Origin: Aliigemmobacter aestuarii
GTDB lineage: Bacteria; Pseudomonadota; Alphaproteobacteria; Rhodobacterales; Rhodobacteraceae
Assembly: GCF_004799285.1 (NCBI RefSeq)
Contig: NZ_SSND01000001.1
Coordinates: 1 to 64,000, forward strand
DNA length: 64,000 bases
Direction: 5' to 3'
Part shown: piece by piece, positions 29,294 to 39,283 of the stretch
Layout of the letters: every line of letters starts with the position of its first letter
Position numbering within the stretch: position 1 is the stretch's first letter
Notes under the pieces: model-generated
The model's input: only the letters and a program-made list of their open reading frames with translations
Told to the model about the DNA's origin: nothing
Database searches by the model: none
Made by a program: the position numbers and the translations under genes

Positions 29294-30382
29294 ATGACAT
29301 TGCGACGCCCGATCTGGAGGGCCCTTCGTTCGGGGCTTGAGCGTGGGCGCGCGATCTTTTCGCGCGATGCCCGCCAGCGGCGTGACCAAATCGTGTTCTA
29401 CCCCGATTACACCGGCGACAATCCCTATCAGCGCCTGATGTATGCACCCTGCATCGCGGCAGGCTTCACGGTCACCCCCGGTGATCTGGAGACGGCGCTG
29501 GCCTGCCGTCCGGCAACGCGCATGATCTTCCACATCCACTGGCTGAATGCACTGTTCCGCGATCTGCACACCCCGGCCGAGGCCGCCGCCCGGGTCGATG
29601 ATTTCATCGCCGGGCTTCGCCGGTTCCAGGCGGCCGGGGGGTTCGTTCTATGGACGATCCACAACATCGCGCCGCACGAGCCAAGGTTCACGGGACAGGA
29701 CCTGCGGCTGCGCCGCTTTCTGGCGCGACACGCCGACCGGTTGCACCTGCATGACGCCAGCCACCGGGCAGAACTGTCCCACTTGCCCCTGCGCGAAGGG
29801 CGCATCCGGATCGTGCCGCATGGCCATTACATCGGCCATTACGGGCCCTTTTCCCTGCCTGATCGGCTGGCGGGGATGGACCGCGACGGGCCGCGCGCGC
29901 TGTTTCTGGGAACGCTCAGGCCTTACAAGGGGATCGACCGCCTGTGCCGAATGGTCCGGGACCTGCGCGGCGCGGGCGTTCCGGTCACCATCGCGGGCCG
30001 GCCCTTCAGCGCCGCCATCGGCAACCGGATTGCAGAACTGGCCGACGAGACCGGTGCCAATGTCCTTTTGCGGAAGGTCAGCGATACCGAACTGCACGAC
30101 CTTTGCCTGTCCCACAATCTGGGGCTGCTGTCCTATGACCGCATCCTGACATCGGGCGCGCTGAAACTGTTTCAGAGTTACGGAATGATGATCGCGGCCC
30201 CGCCACTGCCCACGATCCTGGCCGAAGACCGGTTCGCGACTTTCCTGATCGCCGACGAGGACGGGGGCGGCATAGGCACGCGGCTTCGCGGCCTGTCACC
30301 GGACGCAAGGCGCCAGGCCTGCGCACTGAACTTCCGTCTGGCGCAGGAGGCCGGGTGGACCGACCGTCTGTTCCGCGACTGA
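29294..30382 (+). CDS. glycosyltransferase, GT-B type
   Basis: A 362-aa protein. The C-terminal half has the GT-4/GT-B donor-site pattern: ALFLGTLRPYKGIDRLCRMV, VTIAGRPF, and GLLSYDRILTSGALKLFQSYG in place of the usual E-x7-E region. The N-terminal half has FHIHWLNALFRD and LWTIHNIAPHEP, typical of acceptor-side domains. The substrate is unknown; exopolysaccharide or capsule synthesis is a guess. It stands alone rather than in a polysaccharide cluster. There is no strong ribosome-binding site before ATG 29294, but upstream starts would enter the divergent promoter. Confidence 0.8.
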   Translation: MTLRRPIWRALRSGLERGRAIFSRDARQRRDQIVFYPDYTGDNPYQRLMYAPCIAAGFTVTPGDLETALACRPATRMIFHIHWLNALFRDLHTPAEAAARVDDFIAGLRRFQAAGGFVLWTIHNIAPHEPRFTGQDLRLRRFLARHADRLHLHDASHRAELSHLPLREGRIRIVPHGHYIGHYGPFSLPDRLAGMDRDGPRALFLGTLRPYKGIDRLCRMVRDLRGAGVPVTIAGRPFSAAIGNRIAELADETGANVLLRKVSDTELHDLCLSHNLGLLSYDRILTSGALKLFQSYGMMIAAPPLPTILAEDRFATFLIADEDGGGIGTRLRGLSPDARRQACALNFRLAQEAGWTDRLFRD

Positions 30383-30400
30383 CGCCCGAGGGCGGCCCGA

Positions 30401-31528
30401 TCAGTCGGCGGCGGTGGCCTCGGCCCTGCTTTTGCCTGCCACGTCCATCGCAAGCGTCGCCGCCATGAACCGATCCAGATCGCCGTCCAGCACGCCTTGG
30501 GTATCGCTGGTTTCCACGCCGGTGCGCAGGTCCTTCACCATCTGGTAGGGTTGCAGGACGTAGGACCGGATCTGGTTGCCCCAGCCCGCCTCGCCCTTGG
30601 CCTCGTGCTGCGCGTTGATCGCGGCGTTGCGCCGATCAAGCTCCAGCTGATAAAGCCGCGCCTTCAGCGCGTTCATCGCCGCCTCGCGGTTCTGGTGCTG
30701 CGATTTCATCGAGCTGGTCACGACGATGTTCGTCGGCAGGTGGGTGATCCTGACCGCCGAGTCGGTGGTGTTCACGTGCTGACCGCCCGCGCCGGACGAC
30801 CGGTATGTGTCGATGCGGATGTCGCTTGCGGGGATCTCGATCTCGATGTTGTCGTCAACCACCGGATAGACCCAGACCGACGAGAACGACGTGTGCCGCC
30901 GCGCCGCGCTGTCATAGGGCGAGATGCGCACCAGCCGGTGCACGCCCGATTCCGATTTCAGCCAGCCATAGGCGTTATGGCCCGAAATCTTGTAGCTGAC
31001 CGACTTTATGCCCGCCTCTTCACCTTCCGAGATGGCCTGAAGTTCGACCTTGTATCCCTTCTTTTCGGCCCAACGGGTGTACATCCGCGCCAGCATGCTG
31101 GCCCAGTCGCAGCTTTCCGTGCCGCCTGCGCCGGCGTTGATTTCAAGGAAGGTGTCGTTGCTGTCGGCCTCGCCGTCCAGAAGCGCCTCTAGCTCTTTCT
31201 GCGCGGCCAGGTCCACCAGCGATTTCAGCGCCGCCTCGGCATCTGCCACGACCTCGTCATCGCCCTCGGCCTCGCCCAGTTCGATCAGTTCGACATTGTC
31301 GCGCAGCCCGCTGTCGATCAGCTTGTAGGTGGATACGGCATCCAGCAGCGCCTGACGTTCGCGCATCAGTTTCTGCGCCTTGGCCGGATCGTTCCACAGG
31401 TCCGGCGCCTCGATCATCGCGTTGAATTCCTCAAGCCGGTGCGGAGCGGTTTCCCAATCCATCCGCTGTGCCAGAAGTTTCAGCGATTTCCGGATCGCTT
31501 CGACATGGTTCTGCGTCTCGGCGCGCAT
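30401..31528 (-). CDS. prfB: peptide chain release factor 2
   Basis: A 375-aa class I release factor recognising UGA and UAA. The catalytic GGQ is at residues 248-250 in [17 protein letters not shown], and the N-terminal helical domain and the [19 protein letters not shown] region are as in RF2. The reading frame is continuous: there is no internal UGA and no +1 autoregulatory frameshift site of the Escherichia coli kind. GAGGATA precedes ATG 31528. It follows the PBP1a gene on the same strand by 71 bp with a hairpin in between. Confidence 0.96.
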   Translation of the reverse strand: MRAETQNHVEAIRKSLKLLAQRMDWETAPHRLEEFNAMIEAPDLWNDPAKAQKLMRERQALLDAVSTYKLIDSGLRDNVELIELGEAEGDDEVVADAEAALKSLVDLAAQKELEALLDGEADSNDTFLEINAGAGGTESCDWASMLARMYTRWAEKKGYKVELQAISEGEEAGIKSVSYKISGHNAYGWLKSESGVHRLVRISPYDSAARRHTSFSSVWVYPVVDDNIEIEIPASDIRIDTYRSSGAGGQHVNTTDSAVRITHLPTNIVVTSSMKSQHQNREAAMNALKARLYQLELDRRNAAINAQHEAKGEAGWGNQIRSYVLQPYQMVKDLRTGVETSDTQGVLDGDLDRFMAATLAMDVAGKSRAEATAAD

Positions 31529-31592
31529 CGTTCGGTATCCTCGGGATCTGTATTCAGGCGCGGGTCATACCCGCTTCGGCCGCGTGGGGCAA

Positions 31593-31614
31593 GGCGGGCT
31601 CAGTAAAGCCCGCC
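31593..31614 (-). terminator. hairpin spanning the stop codon of the PBP1a gene
   Basis: GGCGGGCT (31593-31600) pairs with AGCCCGCC (31607-31614); the PBP1a stop codon (31600-31602) lies in the stem/loop. Only a weak TT follows on the minus strand. It may attenuate read-through into prfB. Confidence 0.45.
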
Positions 31615-34155
31615 CGAACTCAGCGTGCCGAAATCGGCCTTCTTGGGAATGACCTTGGTCTTGCCGGTGGCGGTGGTCACGGCCTGCGCAGCGCCCCCCC
31701 CTTCGGTTTCGCCATAGGCAAAGAGCGGCAGGTTCGCCCCCATCGCAAAGCCGCCATCGACCAGCGCGCCGATACCGAAGATCGGGTCTTCGCCCTCGCG
31801 GAAGTATTCGGCCACGACGTTCGGTCCGCTGGCATTGTCGGGAAGGCGCGCACCGGTGAAGCGGTCGATCTTCACGAAATAGCCGCCCGGCGGCACGCGG
31901 AACTTCGATCCGCCATACTTGCGGATCGCGGTCTTCATGAAATTCTCGAACACCGGCCCGCAGAACCCGCCGCCCGATGCGCTGCTGCCCAGGGTCCGGG
32001 GCTGGTCATAGCCGATGTAGCAGCCTGCCGCGATGTTCGACGAATAGCCGATGAACCACACGTCCTTGGCATCGTTCGTCGTGCCGGTCTTGCCCGCGAT
32101 CGGCACCGGCAGGTTGATGCCCCGCGCGGTGCCACGTTCGATCACGCCTTCCATCATCGAGGTCAGCTGATAGGCGGTGATGGCATCCATGACGCGTTCG
32201 CGGTTCGACACGATGCGCGGAGCCTCGCCGCGCGCCAGCGTTGGCGCGGTACATTCCTGGCACTGGCGCTGATCGTGCCGATAGATCGTCTTGCCAAAGC
32301 GGTCCTGCACCCGGTCCACCAGCGTGGGTTCCACCCGCTCGCCGCCGTTGGCGAACATCGCATAGGCCGCGACCATCTTGAACAGCGTGCTTTCCTGCGA
32401 ACCAAGCGAGTTGGCCAGGAACGGCTTCATCCGGTCGTAGACGCCAAACCGTTCGGCATAGCCCGCCACGGTTTCCATCCCGATTTCCTCGGCGATCCGC
32501 ACGGTCATCAGGTTGCGCGACTGTTCGATCCCGGTGCGCAGCGGCGTGGGGCCGTAAAACTTGTTCGAGGCGTTCTTGGGCCGCCACAGGCCCTGCGGCG
32601 TGTTCACCTCGATCGGGGCGTCGACGACGATGGTGGCCGGCGTGAAACCGCTGTCCAGCGCGGCGGCATAGACGAAGGGCTTGAAGGACGAACCCGGCTG
32701 GCGCGTTGCCTGCGTGGTGCGGTTGAAAACCGAGGCCTGATAGGAAAAGCCCCCCTGCATCGCCAGCACGCGACCCGAATTCACGTCCATCGCCATGAAG
32801 GCGCCCTGCACCTCGGGCACCTGGCGCAGCGACCAGCGCTTGAAGCTGCCGTCCTCGTTCGTCACGGCGCGAACCAGGACCACATCGCCCACCTCGACCA
32901 GATCGGCCGCGCGGGTGGCCTTGCGGCCCAGCTTGCCGTCGGCCAGGCGCTTGCGCGCCCAGGTCACATCCTCGGCGGGGATGAAATGGCCGTCCGCGTC
33001 TTCCTCGACACCCTCGATGCCGATCCGCGCGGCGTTTTCGCCCAGTTCCAGCACCACGGCGGGATACCAGCCCTCGACATCGCGCGGCACCTCGACCGAG
33101 GCCAGCGCCTCGCGCCAGGTCGCCTCGCCCGACAGCTGATCGGCGGGGATCGTCTTGCCCGTGCCGCGCCAGACGCCGCGCCCGCGGTCATAGCGTTCCA
33201 GACCCTGCTGCAGCGCGCGGGCCGCGGCAGATTGCAGTTCAGGATCGACCGTCGCGCGAATGGTCAGCCCGCCGGTAAAGAATTCCTCTTCCCCGAAGCT
33301 GCCCGAAAGCTGGCGGCGGATTTCGTCGGTGAAATAGTCGCGCGGCGGCAGGGCCGACCGGAAGGCGGGGTAATCGCCGTTCTGCACTGTCTTCAGCGGT
33401 TGCGCCTTTTCGGCCTCGGCCACCTCGCGGGTGATGTAGCCATCCTCGACCATGCGGTTAAGCACATAGGCCCGGCGTTCCAGCGCGCGGTCCTTGTTGC
33501 GCACCGGATGCAGGTCGGACGGCGCCTTGGGCAGGGTCGCCAGATAGGCCGCCTCGCCCGGCGTCAGTTCGACCAGCGCCTTGTTGAAGTAGGTCTGCGC
33601 CGCGGCGGCCACGCCAAAGGAGTTCTGCCCAAGGAAGATCTCGTTGAGGTAAAGCTCAAGGATCTTGTCCTTTGACAGGGTCTTTTCGATCCGGCTGGCC
33701 AGGATGATTTCCTTGATCTTCCGTTCGCCCGTGCGGTCCGACGACAGAAGGAAGTTCTTCATCACCTGCTGGGTGATCGTCGAGGCGCCGCGCACGTTCT
33801 GTCCGCGCGATTTCACCGCATCGATGAAGGCCGCCAGCATGCCGCGCGGGTCATATCCCTTGTGGGTATAGAAATTCTGGTCCTCGGCCGCGACGAAGGC
33901 CTGTTTCACCAGCTCGGGCACATCCTCGATCGGGACGAACAGGCGGCGTTCCTGCGCGAATTCGTCGATGATCCGGCCTTCGCCCGAATAGATCCGGCTG
34001 ATCGTGGGTGGGGCGTATTGCGACAGGCTTTCGTGGCTCGGCAGGTCATGCGAATACATGTAGAAGATCGCGCCGATCGACAGGGCGCCAAACAGCAGGC
34101 CAAGCGTGATGGCCGTGAAGATGCCCCCGAAGAACGAACCGACGAACCTGACCAA
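31600..34155 (-). CDS. mrcA: penicillin-binding protein 1A
   Basis: An 851-aa bifunctional peptidoglycan synthase. There is a transmembrane helix at about residues 8-33. A GT51 glycosyltransferase domain has catalytic Glu91 in AAEDQNFYTHKG. The transpeptidase domain has Ser489-x-x-Lys492 (QPGSSFKPF), an SRN-type motif (EQSRNLM) and KTGT in PIAGKTGTTNDAKDVW. It polymerises and cross-links peptidoglycan in the periplasm. Translation starts at TTG 34155 with AAAGGGGG 10 bp upstream; no in-frame ATG gives a full-length product. The amidase gene lies 133 bp upstream. Confidence 0.95.
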   Translation of the reverse strand: MVRFVGSFFGGIFTAITLGLLFGALSIGAIFYMYSHDLPSHESLSQYAPPTISRIYSGEGRIIDEFAQERRLFVPIEDVPELVKQAFVAAEDQNFYTHKGYDPRGMLAAFIDAVKSRGQNVRGASTITQQVMKNFLLSSDRTGERKIKEIILASRIEKTLSKDKILELYLNEIFLGQNSFGVAAAAQTYFNKALVELTPGEAAYLATLPKAPSDLHPVRNKDRALERRAYVLNRMVEDGYITREVAEAEKAQPLKTVQNGDYPAFRSALPPRDYFTDEIRRQLSGSFGEEEFFTGGLTIRATVDPELQSAAARALQQGLERYDRGRGVWRGTGKTIPADQLSGEATWREALASVEVPRDVEGWYPAVVLELGENAARIGIEGVEEDADGHFIPAEDVTWARKRLADGKLGRKATRAADLVEVGDVVLVRAVTNEDGSFKRWSLRQVPEVQGAFMAMDVNSGRVLAMQGGFSYQASVFNRTTQATRQPGSSFKPFVYAAALDSGFTPATIVVDAPIEVNTPQGLWRPKNASNKFYGPTPLRTGIEQSRNLMTVRIAEEIGMETVAGYAERFGVYDRMKPFLANSLGSQESTLFKMVAAYAMFANGGERVEPTLVDRVQDRFGKTIYRHDQRQCQECTAPTLARGEAPRIVSNRERVMDAITAYQLTSMMEGVIERGTARGINLPVPIAGKTGTTNDAKDVWFIGYSSNIAAGCYIGYDQPRTLGSSASGGGFCGPVFENFMKTAIRKYGGSKFRVPPGGYFVKIDRFTGARLPDNASGPNVVAEYFREGEDPIFGIGALVDGGFAMGANLPLFAYGETEGGGAAQAVTTATGKTKVIPKKADFGTLSSGGLY

Positions 34156-34288
34156 GCGCGATGCCCCCTTTTGGTGATGGCGCCTCTATATACGGGTGCC
34201 GGGTTCCAAGTCAAAACACATGGGGGCGAGATAGGCGGGAAAAAAGGGCATTTCCGCCCCCTTGCGCGGCCAATGGGCAAGCCCCCGC

Positions 34289-35488
34289 CTATCGGCGCAC
34301 AAGCCCGGCCAGCGCCGCATCCTCGGCGGCCCAACGGGCGATCCCGTCTCGCAGCGCAGCGGCCATCCGCGCGCGCCATTCGGGATCGATCAGGCGTTCC
34401 AGATCGCGATCCGACGACATGAACCCCAGTTCCACCAGGACCGACGGAATATCGGGGGATTTCAGCACGGAAAACCCGGCCTCTTGCCGGGGGCGGCGAT
34501 GCATCTTCAGACCCTCGGCCTTGATCGCGCCTTCCAGCGACATGGCCAGCCGGTCGATCCGGGGCCGGGTTTCGGTGCGCGCCATGTCCAGCAGCACCCG
34601 CGCCACCAGATCGTCCTGCCCCGTCAGGTCCACCCCGGCCAGAAGGTCGTCGCGGTCATGCCGTTCGGCCAGCGCGGCCGATGCCGCGTCCGATGCCTCG
34701 TCGGCCAGCGAATAGATCGTGGCCCCCACCGCCTGCCCCTCGGCCAGCGCGTCGGCATGCAGCGACAGGAACACATCCGCCTGCACGGCCCGGGCGATGG
34801 ATATCCGCGTTTCCAGCGGCACGAAAACATCTTCCTCGCGCGTCATCACCACGTCGAAGCGTCCGTCGCGCTGCAAGAGTTCCTTGAACTCGCGCGCGAA
34901 GGTCAGCATCAGATGCGCTTCGCGGTGCGGGCCGTTTTCGGCCCCCGGATCAAGACCCCCATGCCCCGGATCAAGCACCACCATCAGGCGGTTGCCGCTG
35001 CGCGCCGGGGGCGTGGCGATGCGGGACGGTTCGGGCAGCGCCCAGCCGGGCGGTTCGGGCAGCGCGGCCTTCGCGGCAAAGTCCCCGGCCTCGGCGGGAT
35101 CAAGCCTGAGCCGGATCACCGCGCCCCGGTCCCCGGTGTCCATCGCGGCCTCGCCGACCAGATAGGGGGCGTTCATCTCGACCACCAGACGCGACCAGCC
35201 GCTGCGGAAGACACCGGCACGCAGGTCGGCGACGCGATCCCCGCGGCGCAGCGTGCCGATGCCGGTCCAGTCCACCTCGCGCACGTCGAGGATCAGCCGG
35301 GGGGGATTGTCCAGCACCCGGACCCGCCACGGCACCGGCTGCGACAGGGCGAATTCTGCGGCGATCCCCCGCCCCTCATCCGAGACGAAGGACCGGGACG
35401 GATCGAACCGGGCCAGAGCCGAAAGATCCTGTGCGGACACTGCCGCCGCCCAGAGGCATACCGCCCAGATCGCCAGAAAGAACCGCAC
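34289..35488 (-). CDS. amiC: N-acetylmuramoyl-L-alanine amidase
   Basis: About 399 aa: a signal peptide (RFFLAIWAVCLWAAAVSA), an AMIN domain (about 30-125) that targets peptidoglycan, and a C-terminal Amidase_3 domain starting at VVLDPGHGGLDPGAENG. Zinc ligands are visible as the His of DPGHGG, the Glu of HREAHL, and the His of FLSLHADAL. It cleaves the amide between MurNAc and L-Ala, mostly at division. GTG 35488 with AAGAGG upstream is preferred; TTG 35527 is an alternative. It is followed on the same strand by PBP1a and prfB. Confidence 0.93.
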   Translation of the reverse strand: MRFFLAIWAVCLWAAAVSAQDLSALARFDPSRSFVSDEGRGIAAEFALSQPVPWRVRVLDNPPRLILDVREVDWTGIGTLRRGDRVADLRAGVFRSGWSRLVVEMNAPYLVGEAAMDTGDRGAVIRLRLDPAEAGDFAAKAALPEPPGWALPEPSRIATPPARSGNRLMVVLDPGHGGLDPGAENGPHREAHLMLTFAREFKELLQRDGRFDVVMTREEDVFVPLETRISIARAVQADVFLSLHADALAEGQAVGATIYSLADEASDAASAALAERHDRDDLLAGVDLTGQDDLVARVLLDMARTETRPRIDRLAMSLEGAIKAEGLKMHRRPRQEAGFSVLKSPDIPSVLVELGFMSSDRDLERLIDPEWRARMAAALRDGIARWAAEDAALAGLVRR

Positions 35489-35546
35489 CGCCTGCCTCTT
35501 GGTCTTGATTGGCCGGACTATCGCCAAGACGGCGCGGTTTGTCCAA

Positions 35547-36698
35547 TCACTTGTCGGACCGGTCCGCCATGAAAGCCTGAAGGCGGCTCAGGCCCTCGGC
35601 GATGTCGGCGGTGGCCCGCGCATAGGAAAACCGCAGGGTGCGCGCGCCCCGCCTTGGGTCGAAATCCAGCCCCGGCGTGACCGCGACACCGGCCCGGTCA
35701 AGGATCTCGGATGCGAAGGCCAGTGAATTGTCGGTCAGGTCCGACACATCTGCATAGATGTAGAAGGCACCGTCGGGCGGCGCGATCCGGGTGAAGCCCG
35801 CCGTTGGCAGCCCGTCCAGCATCAGGCGCCGGTTTTCGGCATAGGTGGCGCGGTTCGCCTCAAGTTCGTCGATGCAGTCCAGCGCGGCCAGCGCGGCGAT
35901 CTGGCTGGCGTGCGGCGGGCAGATGAACATGTTCTGCGCCAGGCGTTCGACGGTGCGGATGTGATCCTCGGGGACCACCATCCAGCCGACGCGCCATCCC
36001 GTCATGCTGAAGTATTTCGAGAAGGAGTTGATCACATAGGCATCGTCGCCGATCTCCAGCGCCGAAACGGCGCGGTCGCCGTAATGCAGCCCGTGATAGA
36101 TCTCGTCCGAGACAAAGCTGATGCCGCGCCCGCGCGCGTGGTCCATCAGCGCCGCCAGCGCCCGATGCGACAGCATCGTGCCCGACGGGTTGCCCGGGCT
36201 GGCCACGATCAGCCCCTGCATTTCGACGCCCTCCAGATCCGACGGCACCGGCTGCAGGCGGTTTTCATCGCGCGTGGGAATGCCCACCGGTTCCAGCGAC
36301 AGCGCGCGCAGGATCTGGCGATAGCTGGGATAACCGGGTTCGCCCAAGGCCACCCGGTCGCCCGCGTCGAACAGCGCGGTGAAGGCCAACAGGAAGGCCG
36401 CCGAGGAACCCGAAGTCACGATCACCCGGTCGGGGTTCAGGTCGACGCCGTACCAGCGCCGGTAGAGGGCCGCGATGCCCGCGCGCAGTTCGGGCAGGCC
36501 AAGCGCCACGGTATAGCCAAGCGGCCCCGCCTCCATTGCGCGGGCAAGGGCCGCGCGGGCGCCTGCGGGTGCCGGCGTGCCGGGCTGGCCGACTTCCATG
36601 TGGATGATGTGGCGGCCCGCGGCCTCGGCCGCACGCGCGGCCTCCATCACATCCATCACAATGAAGGGATCGACGTCCCCGCGTCTTGAAAGCCGCAT
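35547..36698 (-). CDS. PLP-dependent aminotransferase (class I/II)
   Basis: A 383-aa fold-type I aminotransferase. The PLP lysine lies in NSFSKYFSMTGWRVGWMV, with the conserved Asn and Tyr motifs SPGNPSGTML and SDEIYHGL before it, and the C-terminal Arg in ARTLRFSYA. It resembles the aspartate aminotransferase-like subgroup, but the amino donor cannot be fixed from sequence. ATG 36698 opens with MRLSRRGDVDPFIVMDVMEAA, a normal family N-terminus. It lies 58 bp upstream of the amidase gene start on the same strand and may be co-transcribed. Confidence 0.9.
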   Translation of the reverse strand: MRLSRRGDVDPFIVMDVMEAARAAEAAGRHIIHMEVGQPGTPAPAGARAALARAMEAGPLGYTVALGLPELRAGIAALYRRWYGVDLNPDRVIVTSGSSAAFLLAFTALFDAGDRVALGEPGYPSYRQILRALSLEPVGIPTRDENRLQPVPSDLEGVEMQGLIVASPGNPSGTMLSHRALAALMDHARGRGISFVSDEIYHGLHYGDRAVSALEIGDDAYVINSFSKYFSMTGWRVGWMVVPEDHIRTVERLAQNMFICPPHASQIAALAALDCIDELEANRATYAENRRLMLDGLPTAGFTRIAPPDGAFYIYADVSDLTDNSLAFASEILDRAGVAVTPGLDFDPRRGARTLRFSYARATADIAEGLSRLQAFMADRSDK

Positions 36699-36856
36699 GT
36701 TGCCCCCGTTATGGTCGCGCGAAACTGGCGCGTCCCCCCTGCGACGTCAAGAACCCAACGACCTGCTTGCCAGACGGGTCGCCTTGCGGGCAGTGTACGC
36801 CGGACGCATGAATGACGGACTTAGAAGGCGGGCCATCCGCCGGAAACGGAGTGATG

Positions 36857-37609
36857 ATGACCCGCAGCTTCCTTGCAAGCACCGCCCTGGCGTTCGGCCT
36901 TGCCCTGCCCGCCCATGCCTTCGACCCCGCCGCGATGACCGATACGGACAAGGCTGCCTTCGGCGAGGCCGTGCGCGCCTATCTTCTGGAAAACCCCGAG
37001 GTGCTGATGGAGGCGATCGGCGTTCTGGAACAGCGCCAGCAGCAAGAGGCGATGGAAAACGATCTGGCGCTTCTGGAAACCAATCGCGACGAGATCATGA
37101 ACGATCCGAATTCCTGGGTCGGCGGCAACCTCGACGGTGACGTCACGCTGGTGGAATTCGTCGACTACCGCTGCGGCTATTGCCGCAAGGCGCATGACGA
37201 GGTGGCCGAACTGGTGGCCTCGGACGGCAACATCCGGTTCGTGCTGAAGGAATTCCCGATCCTCGGCGAGGAATCGGTGATCTCGTCCCGGTTTGCCATC
37301 GCAACGCGGCTCGTGGCGGGTGACGAGGCCTACAAGAAGATGCATGACGCGCTGATCGCGCTCAGGGGCAATGCGACGGCGGAAAACCTGACGACGCTCG
37401 CCAACGATCTGGGCCTTGACGGCGCGGCCATCGCGGCGCGGGCGGATGCGGCCGAAGTGACCGCGATCATCGACGCGAACCACGCATTGGCAAGCCGCCT
37501 GCAGATCAACGGCACCCCCACCTTCGTGATCGACAAGACGATGGTGCGCGGCTACGTGCCGCTGGACGGGATGCGCCAGATCGTCGACGGCCAGCGCAAG
37601 GACGGCTGA
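36857..37609 (+). CDS. periplasmic DsbA-like thiol oxidoreductase
   Basis: A 250-aa protein with a signal peptide (MTRSFLASTALAFGLALPAHA-F) and a DsbA/ScsC-type N-terminal helical region (about 25-80) followed by a thioredoxin fold. The CGYC active site is at residues 106-109 in DYRCGYCRKAH, and the cis-Pro loop is INGTPTFVID. It probably forms or isomerises disulfides in exported proteins. Two consecutive ATGs occur; 36857 is chosen because GGAG at 36848-36851 is 5 bp upstream, while the other is only 2 bp away. Confidence 0.92.
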   Translation: MTRSFLASTALAFGLALPAHAFDPAAMTDTDKAAFGEAVRAYLLENPEVLMEAIGVLEQRQQQEAMENDLALLETNRDEIMNDPNSWVGGNLDGDVTLVEFVDYRCGYCRKAHDEVAELVASDGNIRFVLKEFPILGEESVISSRFAIATRLVAGDEAYKKMHDALIALRGNATAENLTTLANDLGLDGAAIAARADAAEVTAIIDANHALASRLQINGTPTFVIDKTMVRGYVPLDGMRQIVDGQRKDG

Positions 37610-38049
37610 GACCGGAATTTCCGAAATTCGCGATCAATTTTCGGCACCCCCAGGTGCCGAATTTCCGCCATCGCCACGCCCCGTGACCGGGATGCCCGGG
37701 CAGCCTTCAGGCCAGAGGGTGCATTGGTGCAGATCGCAGCAAACACCCTGATGAACATGCAGGGTTTTTCGGGTCCGGTCGTGGATTTCGGGATTGCGGT
37801 GACGATCCGGACGGCCCCCGACGGCATGGATCTGTCGCGCGGCACGCAGGTTCGGATCAGGGCACGTGGCCACCCCCCTCGTCTGGCCGAAGGCGGCGCA
37901 AGACAACAAAAGTCTGGTCGCCGAAACGGCAGCAAGGGTCTTGGCAAACATCTGATTTTCCAGTCATTCCAGACGGTCGTTACCGCCTGAATGAACACCG
38001 GACACGAACCCGGCGAGACGGTTCCCGCCCGGTTTCGCCTGCCGTAGCA
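37610..38049. other. 440-bp intergenic region without a confident gene
   Basis: After a hairpin terminator (37640-37664) the region holds no ORF with convincing codon bias. A minus-strand ORF at 37634-37951 (105 codons) starts with a lipobox-like MFAKTLAAVSATRLLLSC, and a plus-strand ORF at 37724-37990 overlaps it. Both look like chance frames or remains of a decayed gene. GC content is slightly lower than in the neighbouring genes. Confidence 0.4.
37640..37664 (+). terminator. probable terminator after the DsbA-like gene
   Basis: TTCGGCACC and GGTGCCGAA form a perfect 9-bp stem with a CCCA loop, followed by TTT. It begins 31 bp after the stop codon. Confidence 0.7.
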
Positions 38050-39183
38050 TCAGGCGGGCTGGTCGGCCTTTTCCCGCTCGGCCGCGTCGATTTCCGCCGC
38101 GCGCCGTTCCACCAGTTCGACGATATGGTCGATCATCTGGTCGTTGGTCATCTTGTGGCTTTGCTTGCCCGCCAGATAGACCATCCCCGACCCGGCCCCG
38201 CCGCCGGTGAAGCCGATATCGGTCATCAGCGCCTCGCCCGGGCCGTTCACCACGCAGCCGATGATGCTGAGGCTCATCGAGGTGGTGACATGCGCCAGAC
38301 GATCCTCCAGCGCCGCCACCGTCTTGATCACGTCGAACCCCTGGCGCGCGCAGGACGGGCAGGAAATGATCGTCACCCCCCGATGCCGCAGGCCAAGCGA
38401 TTTCAGGATCTCGTAGCCGACCTTCACCTCTTCGACCGGATCGGCGGACAGTGACACGCGGATCGTGTCGCCGATCCCCATCCACAGCAGGTTACCAAGG
38501 CCGATGGCCGATTTCACCGTGCCCGACATCAGGCCGCCGGCCTCGGTGATGCCAAGGTGGATCGGCGCATCGGTCGCCTCTGCCAGCTGCTGATAGGCGG
38601 CGGCGGCGAGGAACACGTCGGAGGCCTTCACGCTGATTTTGAATTCGTGGAAATCGTTGTCCTGCAGGATCTTGATGTGATCCATGCCGGATTCCACCAT
38701 CGCATCCGGGCAGGGTTCGCCGTACTTGTCCAGCAGGTGCTTTTCCAGGCTCCCGGCGTTCACCCCGATGCGGATGGAACAGCCGTAATCCTTCGCCGCC
38801 CGGATCACCTCTCGCACGCGCTTTTCATCCCCGATGTTGCCGGGGTTGATGCGCAGGCAGGCCGCGCCCGCCTCGGCCGCCTCGATCGCGCGTTTGTAGT
38901 GGAAATGGATGTCGGCCACGATCGGCACCGGGCTTTCGGCCACGATCTCGCGCAGGGCGCGGGTGCTGTCCTCGTCGGGCGTCGAGATGCGGACGATATC
39001 CGCCCCGGCGATGGCGCAGCGCTGGACCTGTTCGATGGTGGCCGCGACATCCGAGGTGATGGTGTTCGTCATCGTCTGGACCGAGATCGGCGCATCGCCG
39101 CCCACGGCAACCTTGCCCACCATGATCTGACGCGACTTGCGGCGATAGATGTTGCGCCAGGGGCGAACGTGGTTCAGCGACAT
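38050..39183 (-). CDS. ispG: 4-hydroxy-3-methylbut-2-enyl-diphosphate synthase
   Basis: A 377-aa Fe-S enzyme of the methylerythritol phosphate route to isoprenoids, converting MEcPP to HMBPP. The N-terminal TIM barrel contains [19 protein letters not shown] and [14 protein letters not shown]. The C-terminal 4Fe-4S cysteines appear in [13 protein letters not shown] and [10 protein letters not shown]. Length and motifs are those of the bacterial form without the plant insert. Two stretches of C-terminal charge ([10 protein letters not shown]) are unremarkable. It lies directly downstream of the RodZ-like gene, with a terminator between. Confidence 0.97.
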   Translation of the reverse strand: MSLNHVRPWRNIYRRKSRQIMVGKVAVGGDAPISVQTMTNTITSDVAATIEQVQRCAIAGADIVRISTPDEDSTRALREIVAESPVPIVADIHFHYKRAIEAAEAGAACLRINPGNIGDEKRVREVIRAAKDYGCSIRIGVNAGSLEKHLLDKYGEPCPDAMVESGMDHIKILQDNDFHEFKISVKASDVFLAAAAYQQLAEATDAPIHLGITEAGGLMSGTVKSAIGLGNLLWMGIGDTIRVSLSADPVEEVKVGYEILKSLGLRHRGVTIISCPSCARQGFDVIKTVAALEDRLAHVTTSMSLSIIGCVVNGPGEALMTDIGFTGGGAGSGMVYLAGKQSHKMTNDQMIDHIVELVERRAAEIDAAEREKADQPA

Positions 39184-39225
39184 GTGCGGCCTCTTTCCCG
39201 AACGGACGCGCCAGAAATAGACGTG

Positions 39226-39255
39226 AAAACGCCCCGGAGCAATGCTGCCGGGGCG
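39226..39255 (-). terminator. Rho-independent terminator after the RodZ-like gene
   Basis: On the minus strand CGCCCCGG and CCGGGGCG form an 8-bp stem around a 10-nt loop, followed by TTTT. It lies between the stop codon at 39284 and the ispG start. Confidence 0.8.
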
Positions 39256-39283
39256 CCCTTGGGTTCAATTCCGCGGGAAAGGA

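Noticed and set aside
30401-31528. Programmed frameshift in prfB
   Set aside because: The frame is continuous from ATG to stop, and no internal UGA with an upstream Shine-Dalgarno-like signal is present.
31468-33675. Plus-strand ORF of 735 codons opposite PBP1a and prfB
   Set aside because: Both minus-strand genes have complete catalytic motifs. The plus frame is rich in Arg/His/Gly and has no family match by eye.
37634-37951. Minus-strand ORF of 105 codons with a lipobox-like start
   Set aside because: The segment after the putative signal has no hydrophobic pattern or domain, overlaps a terminator, and competes with another ORF in a second frame; kept only as part of the intergenic note.
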